Of a stretch of 48,892 bases of DNA, positions 23,309-32,436 are shown piece by piece. Both the position numbers and the translations under genes were made by a program. The notes beneath the pieces were generated by a model. That model ran no database searches. It had not been told where the DNA came from and was given only the letters and a program-made list of their open reading frames with translations. The stretch covers positions 1 to 48,892 of the forward strand of contig DGWK01000014.1 in NCBI GenBank assembly GCA_002395235.1, in the 5' to 3' direction. Position 1 is the first letter of the stretch; every line of letters begins with the position of its first letter. This DNA is from Lachnospiraceae bacterium UBA4260 (GTDB lineage Bacteria > Bacillota > Clostridia > Lachnospirales > Lachnospiraceae).

Positions 23309-26109
23309 AAGACCAGAAAAACCGCATGGTCAACGAGAGGGACTTTAAACAGGATCCCAATTACGTGGCGCCGGACAAGGAGAAGGAGAAACTGATCTTA
23401 CAGCTTGGGACTATGATCACGGACCGCTACCTTGTTAAATATTCAAGGACCATGAAAACGGATGATCCGGAGTACTGGGCGCTCGACGAGGTTCTCACGA
23501 AGGAGGAGGCGAAGTTCCTCCTGAGCTTTGGGAAGACCCGCGTGCCTTACGATATCGAAGATCTCGCGAAGATGAATAAGATGTCTTACGAGAAGACGAA
23601 GAAGATGGTGGACCACCTGGTGTGGGTGGGCCTCATCGAGATGACCCGTGAGAACCCGGATCACCACAAGCAGTACAACGTGCCGATCTTCGTGCCCGGC
23701 TCCGCGGAGTTCATGATGATGAACGACGAGCTGACGGCGCAGCATCCCAAACTGGCTACCTTCTTTAACCTGATGACCCAGATGCCGCTGGAGAATGTGA
23801 CGCCCATGATCCCTCCGGGAGGCGCGGGAGTCGGTATGCATGTCATCCCCGTGGAGAAGGCCATCGAGAGCGAGAATATGTCCGCCAGCGTGGAGCACAT
23901 CTCCCACTGGCTGAGCAAGTACGACAAGTATTCCGTCGGACAATGTACCTGCAGAAAGCAGCAGACCATGCGCGGCGAGGGCTCGGGCGAGATCAACGGC
24001 GAGTTCTGCATGGGCATGGGCGATATGGCGGAGTACTGCGTGGACAGAGGCATGGGCCGCTATATCTCTTATGAGGAGGCGCTGGAGATCCTGCAGAGGG
24101 CGGAGCGCCACGGTTTTGTCCACCAGATCACCAATATCGACGGCAGTGAGAAAATAGTGGCGATCTGCAACTGCGCGCCCGGCGTCTGCAACGCGCTCAG
24201 GACCAGCCAGCTCTACAACACGCCCAACATGTCCAGAAGCGCCTATCGGGCGCATGTGGACAAGCTCAAGTGCGTCGCCTGCGGAAAGTGCGTGGAAGTA
24301 TGTCCGGTGGGCGCTGCCAAGCTCGGCCAGAAGCTGTGCACCAAGAAGGGTGAAGTGAAGTATCCGCTCACTCTTTTGCCCGATGAGACGGCGTGGAGCG
24401 CGGACCACTGGAATATCCATTACCGCGAAGACGCCAAGATCAACTGCTATGACACCGGCACGGCGCCCTGCAAGACGGCATGTCCCGCGCACCTGGCGGT
24501 GCAGGGCTATGTGAAGATGGCCGGAGAAGGCCGCTTCATGGACGCCTTAAAGCTCATCAAGCAGGACAACCCTTTCCCGGCGGTCTGCGGCGCGATCTGC
24601 AACAGGCGCTGCGAGGACGCCTGCACGAGAGGCACGGTGGACGATCCCATCGCCATCGACGAGATCAAAAAATTCATCGCCGACCAGGAACTGCACGCCG
24701 ACAAGCGCTTCATCCCGATCTGCGAGAAGGACGACGGCGGCATGTGGGGACCCGACTACAAGATGGCGGTCATCGGCGCGGGCCCTGCCGGCATGACGGC
24801 GGCCTATTATCTGCGGACCCGCGGCTACGACGTCACCGTATTTGAGAAGGAGAGCCGTCCCGGCGGCATGCTGATGAACGGAATCCCGTCCTTCCGTCTG
24901 GAAAAAGATGTCATCGAGGCGGAGATCGACGTGCATCGCGAGATGGGCGTCGAGTTCAAGTGCGGCGTGGAAGTCGGAAAAGACATCACGATCAAGGACC
25001 TCAAGAGAGAGGGCTATAAGGCCTTCTATCTGGCCATCGGCCTGCAGGGCGGCCGGGGGACCGGCGTGCCCGGCGAGGACGCGGAAGGCGTCGAGTCCGG
25101 CGTCAGCTTCCTGGCGAGGACCAATCAGGATCACACGATCCGTCTGCAGGGCGACGTCGTCGTCATCGGCGGCGGTAACGTGGCTGTGGATGTGGCCCGC
25201 ATGGCGGCCCGCGTCACGGACGGCAAAGTCACCATGCTCTGTCTCGAGAGCGAGAGCGAGATGCCCGCGGCGCGCGACGAAGTGGAAGAGGCCATCGCGG
25301 AAGGCGTCACGGTCATGAACGGCTGGGGTCCCAAGGAGATCCTGACAAAAGACGGCAAGGTGACGGGCATCGTTTTCAGAAAGTGCGTCTCCGTCTTTAA
25401 TAAGGTCCATGTCTTTGAGCCCAAGTTTATGGAGGACAGCACGATCACGATCGAGTGCTCGAATGTCCTGGAGGCCATCGGCCAGTCCGCGCAGTGGGGA
25501 AAGCTTCTTGAAGGGACAAATGTGAAGCGTCACCTGAACGGCACGGTCAAGCACGATCCGCTGACCTTCGAGACCGGCGAGCCCGGCATCTTTGTGGGCG
25601 GCGACATCGCGCACGGCGCGCGCTTTGCCATCGACGCGATCGCGGACGGCAAGAAGGCCTGCGAGAGCATGCACCGCTACGTGCATCCCGGACAGTCCCA
25701 GACCATCGCCCGCGACAAGCGCGAGTTCATCGAGCTGGACAAAGACAATATCGTCATTGAATCTTTTGACACCGCAAAGAGACAGGTGCCCGGCAGAAAG
25801 CCCGGCAATCCGGTCGGCACTTTCGCGGACCTGCGCCTGCCCCTGACGGAAGAGCAGATCAAGACGGAAGCTTCCAGGTGCCTTGGATGCGGCGCCACCG
25901 TCGTAGACCTCAACCGCTGCATCGGCTGCGGCCTGTGCACGACGCGCTGCGAATTTGACGCGATCCACCTCAGCAGGGATATCCCCGAGGCTTCCAACAT
26001 GGTGCGCTGCGAGGACAAGCTGCCCGTGGTGGCAAAATATGCAGCAGCCAGAGAGATGAAGATCATCAAAAAGAAACTGACGGCCCCGAAGGGAAAGAAG
26101 AGGCGCTGA
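23305..26109 (+). CDS. Multi-domain [4Fe-4S]/FAD/NAD(P) oxidoreductase (GltD/NfnB-like fusion, copy 1)
   Basis: A 934-residue electron-transfer flavoprotein, presumably cytosolic. Residues 1-200 look like a winged-helix-type domain (LTKEEAKFLLSFGKTRV). A cysteine-rich segment follows (C214, C216, C235, C245, and CNCAPGVC at 288-295), then a ferredoxin cluster CVACGKCVEVCP (323-333). A GltD-type domain begins with CKTACPAHLAVQGY and ICNRRCEDACTRG, followed by FAD motif GAGPAGMTAAYYL (about 491) and NAD(P) motif IGGGNVAVDVAR (about 621). The C-terminus adds CLGCG and CIGCGLCTTRC (859-882). GltD/PreT/NfnB proteins pass electrons between NAD(P)H and ferredoxin-type partners. It overlaps the kinase gene, and a 951-residue paralog lies at 42717-45572. 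The physiological partner is unknown. Confidence 0.85.
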   Translation: MKDQKNRMVNERDFKQDPNYVAPDKEKEKLILQLGTMITDRYLVKYSRTMKTDDPEYWALDEVLTKEEAKFLLSFGKTRVPYDIEDLAKMNKMSYEKTKKMVDHLVWVGLIEMTRENPDHHKQYNVPIFVPGSAEFMMMNDELTAQHPKLATFFNLMTQMPLENVTPMIPPGGAGVGMHVIPVEKAIESENMSASVEHISHWLSKYDKYSVGQCTCRKQQTMRGEGSGEINGEFCMGMGDMAEYCVDRGMGRYISYEEALEILQRAERHGFVHQITNIDGSEKIVAICNCAPGVCNALRTSQLYNTPNMSRSAYRAHVDKLKCVACGKCVEVCPVGAAKLGQKLCTKKGEVKYPLTLLPDETAWSADHWNIHYREDAKINCYDTGTAPCKTACPAHLAVQGYVKMAGEGRFMDALKLIKQDNPFPAVCGAICNRRCEDACTRGTVDDPIAIDEIKKFIADQELHADKRFIPICEKDDGGMWGPDYKMAVIGAGPAGMTAAYYLRTRGYDVTVFEKESRPGGMLMNGIPSFRLEKDVIEAEIDVHREMGVEFKCGVEVGKDITIKDLKREGYKAFYLAIGLQGGRGTGVPGEDAEGVESGVSFLARTNQDHTIRLQGDVVVIGGGNVAVDVARMAARVTDGKVTMLCLESESEMPAARDEVEEAIAEGVTVMNGWGPKEILTKDGKVTGIVFRKCVSVFNKVHVFEPKFMEDSTITIECSNVLEAIGQSAQWGKLLEGTNVKRHLNGTVKHDPLTFETGEPGIFVGGDIAHGARFAIDAIADGKKACESMHRYVHPGQSQTIARDKREFIELDKDNIVIESFDTAKRQVPGRKPGNPVGTFADLRLPLTEEQIKTEASRCLGCGATVVDLNRCIGCGLCTTRCEFDAIHLSRDIPEASNMVRCEDKLPVVAKYAAAREMKIIKKKLTAPKGKKRR

Positions 26110-26178
26110 TTTCGACACCGAGGTCAAAAATAGGCACTGATTTCGATACACAGATTTCCATACATTGACTGGAAAGAC

Positions 26179-26261
26179 GGAAATTTCCACAGTATTAGGA
26201 GGACATTCTTCCATGCTGTGGAAATTTTCCGTATTAAGAGAAAACGGTATTTCGATATAAT
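26179..26261 (+). promoter_or_regulatory. Promoter and operator copies before the PRD regulator gene
   Basis: -10 TATAAT (26256-26261) with a weak -35 TTAAGA (26234-26239), spacer 16. GGAAATTTTCCGTATTAA (26220-26237) overlaps the -35, and a related copy GGAAATTTCCACAGTATTA lies at 26179-26197. The two also form an inverted repeat (CGGAAATTTCCACAG against CTGTGGAAATTTTCCG). The same motif with only transitions is found twice before srlD, which suggests autoregulation plus operon control. Confidence 0.6.
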
Positions 26262-26308
26262 GAAAACAGGTATAAAAGGCGGGCTTCTGATATGGGGGAT
26301 ACAGACAG

Positions 26309-28218
26309 GTGAAGAAGCAGTTTACAGATAACAGAGCCGCAAACATCCTGCTTATTTTGGGGCATAAATCGGGCGTCACGGTCGCATCCGTGGCCCAGAA
26401 GCTGGGCGTCAGCGAGCGGACTATAAGAAACGATATCCGTCAGCTCAACGAAGATCTGCGGGGCAGCGCCGTGATCGAGGGCAATCAAGGGCGGTACAGT
26501 TTGCGGATTTTTGATCCGGAGAAGTACAAGAAAGCTTTTGACAAAATATGCAATATCGACGGGGCTTTCGGCACGCCCAGAGGACGCCAGAACTATGTGT
26601 TCGGGGAACTCATGCGGGCGGATGCACCGATCCTTACGGATGAGCTCGCCTATGAGATGAATGTCGGCAGGACTACGCTGATCAGCGATCTCAAGAAACT
26701 CAGGGAGGAGATCGAGCCGTATGGCCTGAGCATTGTCGGAAAGACCAGCAAGGGAATGATTCTCCAAGGGAAAGAACTGGATATCCGGACTTATATATTG
26801 GAGCAGTGTTTTGACGCTCTGTATGAGGATTACCCTCTGGACCGGGATATCGAGGAACTGGTCAGGTCCGAAATAAGAAAGAAGGGATTTGAGAAGCAGG
26901 TGGGAAGACAGTTTGAGCGCTATCTGCTTCTGATGGTCGACCGCTTTCTCACCGGACACTATATCGGAAAGCTCACAGACGCCTACTACAACCTGACTGC
27001 CAACGGAGAGTTTTACAATGTGAACAGCCTGATCGACAGGATCGGCGGAACCATGCACGTGGACTTTCCGGTAGAAGAGAAATTATTTGCTTTTTTCCCA
27101 TCGCGGGAATGCGCACGCCGGCGGACCTGGGAGCCGTGCAGGAGATGGAGCTCGACGCGACCATCGGACCGCTCTCCGAGAAGATCATGGCGCAGATCAA
27201 AGAAGAGCTGGACATTTCCATTGATCCCAAAGATTTTACGGAAGAATTTGCCTACCACCTCATGTTCATGCTCAACCGCCTCCGGTTCAAAATACACCAG
27301 CCGAACGCAATCCTGGAAGAATTAAAGACCAAGTATCCCCTGGCTTATGAGATGTCCGGCATTGCGGCCCGCGTCATTGAACGGGAATACGGGCTGGAAG
27401 TAAATCAGGACGAGAGAGGACACCTCGCTTCCTATTTCGGCGTATTTCTGGAAGAAAACAATATCGGGCAGCGCAGACCTTTCCGCATTGTTGTAATTTG
27501 CGGAACGGGGCGAGTCACGGCGAGGCTGATCAGTGTGCAGCTGAAGCGGATCGTGGACAGCCAGGTGCAGATCAAGACGATGTCGGACACGGCGGCCTCT
27601 CCGGAAGTGGTCGAGAACTACGACGTCATCCTGACCACGGTCGACCTGCCGTTCAAGACTGCCAGGCCGGTGATCCGAATTCGCGAGATCTTCGACGAGA
27701 AGGAGCTCAAGCAGAAGCTTGAAAAGGCGCGCTATTGGGACCGAGTAGACATCCCGGTTCTGGACGGCAATCAATATATCATGAGCAGCCTCCTGGACGA
27801 GAACAAGGTGTTCTTCTTCGAAAAAGGACGCTCCTATGAAGACGCTCTGGCGGAAATGACAGAGATTCTTTCGGATGAAGGATACATCGACGAAGGCTTC
27901 GGAGAGCGCCTCGCAGAGCGCGAAGCGAAGGGAACGATGGTGTTTGACAACGCGGTCGCGATCCCTCACGGAATCCAGACGGCCAACGACCGCATGCTGC
28001 TGGCAATGGGCATCTTCGAAGAAACCGTTCAGCACAAGGGACATGACGTCAGGATCATATTCTTCATGGCGCTGCCGGAGCAGTCGGACGTGGACGACAT
28101 GCTGATGATCCGTGTCTATGATGAGCTTCTGGAGATATCCAGAAATCGCGAAATGCTGGACGCGATCGCCCGGACGCGGGACTATCAGGAATTGCTGCGG
28201 GTGTTGTATAAGTCGTGA
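26309..28218 (+). CDS. PRD/PTS-domain transcriptional activator, reading frame split by a -1 shift
   Basis: MtlR/LicR-type regulator of a PTS operon. Frame 1 from GTG 26309 encodes two HTH domains (VASVAQKLGVSERTIRNDIR; ILTDELAYEMNVGRTTLISD) and PRD1. Its homology stops at LFAFF, near 27097. The -1 frame continues from there with IAGMRTPADLG, PRD2 (FAYHLMFMLNRLRFKIH), an EIIB-like domain (VVICGTGRVTARLI) and a type-2 EIIA domain (NAVAIPHGIQ with the usual His). Joined, the product is about 636 residues, normal for the family. The junction is a U UUU UUC heptamer in the zero frame. A single-base deletion or sequencing error in T6C3 is the simplest explanation; programmed frameshifting is possible. 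It controls, by position and shared operators, the flanking glucitol PTS genes. Confidence 0.82.
27091..27097 (+). other. T TTT TTC slippery heptamer at the frame change
   Basis: In the frame of the upstream half the codons read GCT TTT TTC CCA, so 27091-27097 matches the X XXY YYZ rule for -1 slippage. The downstream half is in exactly that -1 frame. The T6C3 run is also error-prone. Confidence 0.6.
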
Positions 28219-28240
28219 TGTGGCTGATTTTGAGACGTGG

Positions 28241-28268
28241 GTGGCGCCGGAGATATCTCCGGCGCCAC
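28241..28268. terminator. 28-bp perfect palindrome between converging genes
   Basis: GTGGCGCCGGAGAT followed by its exact reverse complement, 23 bases after the regulator stop and 102 bases from the stop of the converging srlA-srlE fusion. It is probably a bidirectional terminator, although the T-run is weak on both sides. Confidence 0.6.
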
Positions 28269-28370
28269 TATTGCGTTAGGGTGGAAGAATGCAGGACTTG
28301 AGCGTCAGAATCGGGATGTCATAACCCGCTGCCTGAATTCTCTGCTATCTCCATCCCGTCTAAAAGATCT

Positions 28371-30047
28371 TCATCTGTACAGTCCAATACTGAACACGAT
28401 TGCAATCAGAATTCTGATCCAGCCGGTAATAAATCTTGAAATTGTGACAGCTGCAATTCCCACCTGTGTAGTCTCCGGCTTAGCCTCTGTCATTCCAAGC
28501 CCCACGGGGATGAAGTCGCAGGCACATTGGCAATTGATAGCAAATAGTGCTGGAAGCGCCATCTCGGGAGGAATACTTCCTGCTGCGATCAGCTCACCTA
28601 TAACTGTGGAAAACATTTGTGCCGCCATTGCTCCCGCTCCGAGAATTGCACTAAGGCCGGGAATGGAACAAATGATTCCTAGACCCATAAGGCCGGGAAG
28701 GCTTCCGCCCATCGGCTTTATCAGATCGGCCAGGAACTCTGTCAGGCCGGTGCCCTTACAAATTCCTATGAAGAGGGCTGCGAATCCCATGAAAGGAAGG
28801 ATCATCTCAAGGCAAGTCCTGACAGCTTCTCTGGCAGACTGCTGAAAGAGGCTGATCACCTTACTGACCGTGAGTACCGGCTGAAGAATCTGTTCCAAGG
28901 GCCTTGCAGCACGGCATGTTTCCGTCTTCTTCGCGTTTGCGGCATAAGTGTCACTGCTTGTTTCCACCTTCTTCGCGTTCTCGACAAAGGCGTTACTGTC
29001 TTCCTCCGCCTCCGCGTCACAAACTGCACCGTCTGCCTCTGCCGCCGCCACACAAGCTGATGTAACAGCAGAGACATACAGATCCGGTGTCATATACTTT
29101 GCCAGCGGACCGCTCTTTCCGGTCGCAAGAATGTTGACGGTGGGAATTCCTTTGCCGGGATAGATGCCGCAGCGAAGCGTTCCGCCGCAGTCGATGATGG
29201 CCAGCGCCACTTCCTCATCCGGACAGGTCTCAAGATTTCCGTTAACCGCCGTCATCCCGGAGAGCTCGACAATCCTGGCCAACGGTTCGGGCTCCATGCC
29301 GCCGCCCGTCATGTACAGGACTATGTGGCGTTCCTCTGTGGGTGTGACGGTCACAGGGCCTCCGTAGCCGCCGTCTCCCCGCGTGATGGTGATTGCATGA
29401 TAGCCGTGCTTGCTGCACGCATCCGCCGATGTCGTCTTCCCTACAGGTTTCTCTGTAGGTTCCTGCGCCGTCTTCGCTGCTAATTCTGCCGCTTTCTCTC
29501 CTTCCTTTTTTACCCACAGATCCACTTTTCTGTCCAAGCGGATCCCCTGTTTCTTCTCTACGCGCCGGGTGACCAGTTCTGTCACATAGCCGGAAATAAA
29601 GTTGGCAAGGAGTCCCGCCGCCATGTAGCGGATCGCAAGAGGAAACAAATCGAGATCTTTTGCCATGACGCCGTTTGCGATTCCCAGCCACAGGAACAGC
29701 TCCGCCGGATTTATGTGCTGGAATACGCCGCTGTTGGTGTGGCAGTGGTAGCTCGCTGAGGCAAAATAAGCCGGCTTGCAGCGCTCCGGTAAATATCTTC
29801 CCATAGAGATCGCCATGGGGTTTCCAAGTACGATCGCCGACAAAAACGGAAGGAGCATATAGCGAAGGATGGCATTGGAGCCGCATTTCGCCGCAAGCCG
29901 CTCGACCCTTGCCCGTCCGATCAGACTGGTCGCCGCATTGAGCATAATAAGAAAAAGAAATAATTCCGGCAAAAGCTCCGTGATCCATGTAACAAGCTGT
30001 CCCGCCCCCGATTTAACGATTTCCTGAATACCGTTTATCAAAATCAT
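28371..30047 (-). CDS. Glucitol/sorbitol-type PTS EIIC-EIIBC fusion protein
   Basis: Membrane PTS permease of 558 residues that joins two usually separate subunits. Residues 1-~185 equal SrlA/EIIC (ELLPELFLFLIMLNAATSLI, then FASASYHCHTNSGVFQHINP). Residues ~215-345 equal the EIIB part of SrlE, with the phosphocysteine-type motif IIDCGGTLRCGIYPGK. A charged linker with a near-duplicate VENAKKVETSSDTY / AANAKKTETC leads to the membrane EIIC2 part (LPFMGFAALFIGICKGTGLT onward). ATG 30047 follows GGGAGG by six bases; the ATG at 30068 would include that site. It is encoded opposite the regular srlA, srlE and srlB genes at 31.8-33.9 kb, so this is a second, fused copy, perhaps for another hexitol. 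No EIIA gene accompanies it. Confidence 0.85.
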   Translation of the reverse strand: MILINGIQEIVKSGAGQLVTWITELLPELFLFLIMLNAATSLIGRARVERLAAKCGSNAILRYMLLPFLSAIVLGNPMAISMGRYLPERCKPAYFASASYHCHTNSGVFQHINPAELFLWLGIANGVMAKDLDLFPLAIRYMAAGLLANFISGYVTELVTRRVEKKQGIRLDRKVDLWVKKEGEKAAELAAKTAQEPTEKPVGKTTSADACSKHGYHAITITRGDGGYGGPVTVTPTEERHIVLYMTGGGMEPEPLARIVELSGMTAVNGNLETCPDEEVALAIIDCGGTLRCGIYPGKGIPTVNILATGKSGPLAKYMTPDLYVSAVTSACVAAAEADGAVCDAEAEEDSNAFVENAKKVETSSDTYAANAKKTETCRAARPLEQILQPVLTVSKVISLFQQSAREAVRTCLEMILPFMGFAALFIGICKGTGLTEFLADLIKPMGGSLPGLMGLGIICSIPGLSAILGAGAMAAQMFSTVIGELIAAGSIPPEMALPALFAINCQCACDFIPVGLGMTEAKPETTQVGIAAVTISRFITGWIRILIAIVFSIGLYR

Positions 30048-30198
30048 AAAGAACCTCCCTGCCTTCATTATAAAGCAGGGAGAGCTGAATATTTGATAAA
30101 AATGCAGTTTTCCTGTTTAAGTGGGATTTATACTATGCGGCGGCAATCAGACATAATGCTGAACGAATGCCGCAGAGGACACCTTTTTTCCACCCCAT

Positions 30199-30251
30199 GG
30201 AAATCCCCCGTACTAATCCTTTTTCCGCGACACGGAAATCCCCCGTACTAA
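30199..30251. promoter_or_regulatory. Two operator-like direct repeats before srlD
   Basis: GGAAATCCCCCGTACTAA occurs exactly twice, at 30199-30216 and 30234-30251 (35 bases apart). It differs from the copy at 26220-26237 only by four C/T transitions. It lies between the divergent fusion gene and srlD, 160 bases before srlD. The rest of 30048-30409 holds a short AAAGG/CCTTT hairpin with a T-run near 30285-30302 and an A/C-rich leader before srlD. Confidence 0.65.
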
Positions 30252-30409
30252 ACCATTTCCATCGCGGCGGAATTCGCGGAATTAAAGGGAGGCTCCTTTT
30301 TTATTAAGATACAACCATCAAAGGAAACAACAAAGAAAACAACAAAGGAACAACAACACAAAACAGCACAAAGGAAAACAAGAACTTATAAAAAAGGAGG
30401 AAAAGCAAA

Positions 30410-31207
30410 ATGGCAAACTGGTTAAATCTTGAAGGCAAAGTTGTGGCGGTAACGGGCGGCGCTTCCGGAATCGGAAAGCACATCGCAAGCACACTCGTTG
30501 CTGCAGGAGCGGACACGGTGGTCATCGACATGAACGCCAAGACAGGCGAGGTCGTTGACGGAGCTTACCAGGTACAGTGCAATGTCACGGATCCTGAGAG
30601 CGTAAAGGCGATGATGGCTGAGATCCTTGCAAAGTACGGACACATCGACGCGATCGTCAACAACGCGGGCATCAATCTTCCCCGTCTTCTGGTAGATGTC
30701 AAGGGCGAGAAGCCGCAGTACGAACTGGACGTCGCATCTTTTGACAAGATGTTCGCAGTTAATGTAAAGGGACTTTTCCTCTGCGCACAGGCGGCAGCGA
30801 GAGAGATGGTTAAGCAGGGACACGGCGTTATCGTGAACATGTCCTCCGAATCGGGCAAGGAAGGTTCCCAGGGACAGAGCGCATACTCCGCCACTAAGGG
30901 CGCGGTTGACAGCTTCACCCGCAGCTGGGCAAAGGAACTTGGCAAATATAACATCCGCGTGGTCGCGGTAGCGCCCGGCATCATGGAAGCGACCGGACTT
31001 CGGACACCGGCATACAACGAGGCGCTTGCCTACACGAGAGGCGTAAAGCCTGAAGAGCTCTCTACGGATTACACCAAGGTCATTCCGATCGGCCGCGACG
31101 GCAAACTCGACGAAGTCGGCGATTTCGTAGCATACCTCGTATCGGACAGAGCAAGCTACATCACCGGAACAACGCTGAACATTTCCGGCGGCAAGTCCAG
31201 AGGGTGA
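30410..31207 (+). CDS. srlD: Sorbitol-6-phosphate 2-dehydrogenase (short-chain dehydrogenase)
   Basis: Cytosolic NAD(H)-dependent oxidation of sorbitol 6-phosphate to fructose 6-phosphate, by family and context. It has 265 residues. Rossmann motif TGGASGIGKHIA (about 15-26), VNNAGIN, catalytic Ser (NMSSESG) and YSATKG (the Tyr-x-x-x-Lys pair) are all present. AAAGGAGG precedes the ATG. It is first in a five-gene run with gutM, srlA, srlE and srlB. SDR enzymes vary in substrate, but linkage to a glucitol PTS makes this assignment strong. Confidence 0.9.
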   Translation: MANWLNLEGKVVAVTGGASGIGKHIASTLVAAGADTVVIDMNAKTGEVVDGAYQVQCNVTDPESVKAMMAEILAKYGHIDAIVNNAGINLPRLLVDVKGEKPQYELDVASFDKMFAVNVKGLFLCAQAAAREMVKQGHGVIVNMSSESGKEGSQGQSAYSATKGAVDSFTRSWAKELGKYNIRVVAVAPGIMEATGLRTPAYNEALAYTRGVKPEELSTDYTKVIPIGRDGKLDEVGDFVAYLVSDRASYITGTTLNISGGKSRG

Positions 31208-31257
31208 TCGGCTAAGGACCCGGAACAGAAAACCATCAAATACTACGGAGGTGAGAT

Positions 31258-31725
31258 ATGCTGGCAATCTTGATCGTCATGGGAATTGCTTTTTTGCTGC
31301 AGGGACTGTTCGGCTTCTTGCAGATGAAGCATCTGACAAATGAATTCCTGAAGCTCAGAAGAAAAGGAAAAGTTGCTTTCGGAAGAAAGTCGGGAGGCTT
31401 CAGGGCAGGAGCGGTCGTAATGTTCCTGATCGATGACGACGGGATCGTACAGGAAGCAAAAAAGCTCGAAGGTACGACTGCATTTGCAAGGGTAAAGCCC
31501 CTGGAAGGTTTTGAGGGCAGATATATAGGGAGCCTGACGCAGGCGGACGGCCCCGATCGCCACAAAAACCTCTGCAAAGCAATTGAGGACGCAGCGCTCA
31601 CCTACCGAAAATATGCGGCAGGCGAAACAATAGAAGAGACGCCGACGCCGGGTCTTCTTGCAAAGACAGAACTCGCAGTCGGGAGCCTGCTGGATAAAAC
31701 AAGAAAAAAAGCAGCAGTTCGATGA
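31258..31725 (+). CDS. gutM: GutM family protein (glucitol operon activator)
   Basis: A 155-residue protein with an N-terminal membrane helix (MLAILIVMGIAFLLQGLFGF) and a small cytosolic domain with GRKSGGFRAGAVVMFLIDD and ARVKPLEGFEGRYIGSL, as in GutM/SrlM. In enterobacteria GutM is described as an activator of the glucitol operon; its mechanism is unclear and the membrane helix argues against a simple DNA-binding role. GGAGGTGA lies just before the ATG. It sits between srlD and srlA, the position of the orf seen in clostridial gut operons. Confidence 0.88.
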   Translation: MLAILIVMGIAFLLQGLFGFLQMKHLTNEFLKLRRKGKVAFGRKSGGFRAGAVVMFLIDDDGIVQEAKKLEGTTAFARVKPLEGFEGRYIGSLTQADGPDRHKNLCKAIEDAALTYRKYAAGETIEETPTPGLLAKTELAVGSLLDKTRKKAAVR

Positions 31726-31765
31726 GAACACTTAAAACTTTGTTTATCAAGAAAGGCGGAACAAT

Positions 31766-32317
31766 ATGGATTTCTTAGTAAAATTTGCATCGGCATTCAT
31801 GAGTGTATTCCAGGCAGGCGGAGAAAACTTCGTAAGCTGGGTAACCGGTATCATCCCCACGATCCTGATGCTCCTGGTCATGATGAACGCGGTCATCGCC
31901 CTGATCGGAGATGAGAGAATCGAAGTCATCGCAAGAGTCTGCACCAGCAACCCGATCCTGCGCTACGCGGTACTTCCCTGGGTCAGCGCATTCATGCTCG
32001 GCAACCCGATGGCCCTCTCCATGGGCAAGTTCATGCCGGAGTTCTACAAGCCCAGCTACTACGCAGCGGCAAGTTACCACTGCCACACGAACAGCGGTAT
32101 TTTCCCTCACATCAATCCTTCCGAGATCATGATCTACCTCGGAATTGCACAGGGACTTACTTCACTCGGACTTGATTCCACACCCCTGGCACTTCGCTAC
32201 ATGCTGGTCGGCTTCATCGCCAACTTCATCTCCGGCTGGGCGACAGACTTCACGACTGCTTTCGTACAGAAGCAGCAGGGCATCAAGCTGAGCAAAGAGC
32301 TCAAGACAAGAGCATAA
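31766..32317 (+). CDS. srlA: PTS glucitol/sorbitol EIIC subunit
   Basis: Membrane channel component, 183 residues. It contains WVTGIIPTILMLLVMMNAVI, LGNPMALSMGKFMPEFY, SYHCHTNSGIFPHINPSEIM and FIANFISGWATDF, all shared with SrlA proteins and with the first third of the fusion protein at 28371-30047. AAAGGCGGA precedes the ATG. It works with SrlE and SrlB to import and phosphorylate the hexitol. Confidence 0.92.
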   Translation: MDFLVKFASAFMSVFQAGGENFVSWVTGIIPTILMLLVMMNAVIALIGDERIEVIARVCTSNPILRYAVLPWVSAFMLGNPMALSMGKFMPEFYKPSYYAAASYHCHTNSGIFPHINPSEIMIYLGIAQGLTSLGLDSTPLALRYMLVGFIANFISGWATDFTTAFVQKQQGIKLSKELKTRA

Positions 32318-32340
32318 GAACAATAATTTGGCAAAAAAGA

Positions 32341-32400
32341 GAGAGCGCTGATTGAAAGAAAGAGCGCATTGATCAAAACAGAGAGCACTTATTGAAACGA
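32341..32400 (+). repeat. Three imperfect ~20-bp repeats between srlA and srlE
   Basis: Segments resembling AGAGAGCGCTGATTGAAA are repeated with anchors GAGCGC (32343), GAGCGC (32362) and GAGCAC (32383). They fill the 119-base gap between srlA and srlE. Function unknown. Confidence 0.5.
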
Positions 32401-32436
32401 AAAAAGTACCTATCCAGAGCAGAGGAGGAAAATAAA

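Noticed and set aside
24547..26379. 610-codon antisense frame over the 934-residue flavoprotein (and similar long frames at 43425-45080, 39862-41355, 11674-13167, 19390-20865)
   Set aside because: All lie opposite clearly coding genes, show low-complexity Arg/Ala/His/Asp composition and no domain. They are shadows.
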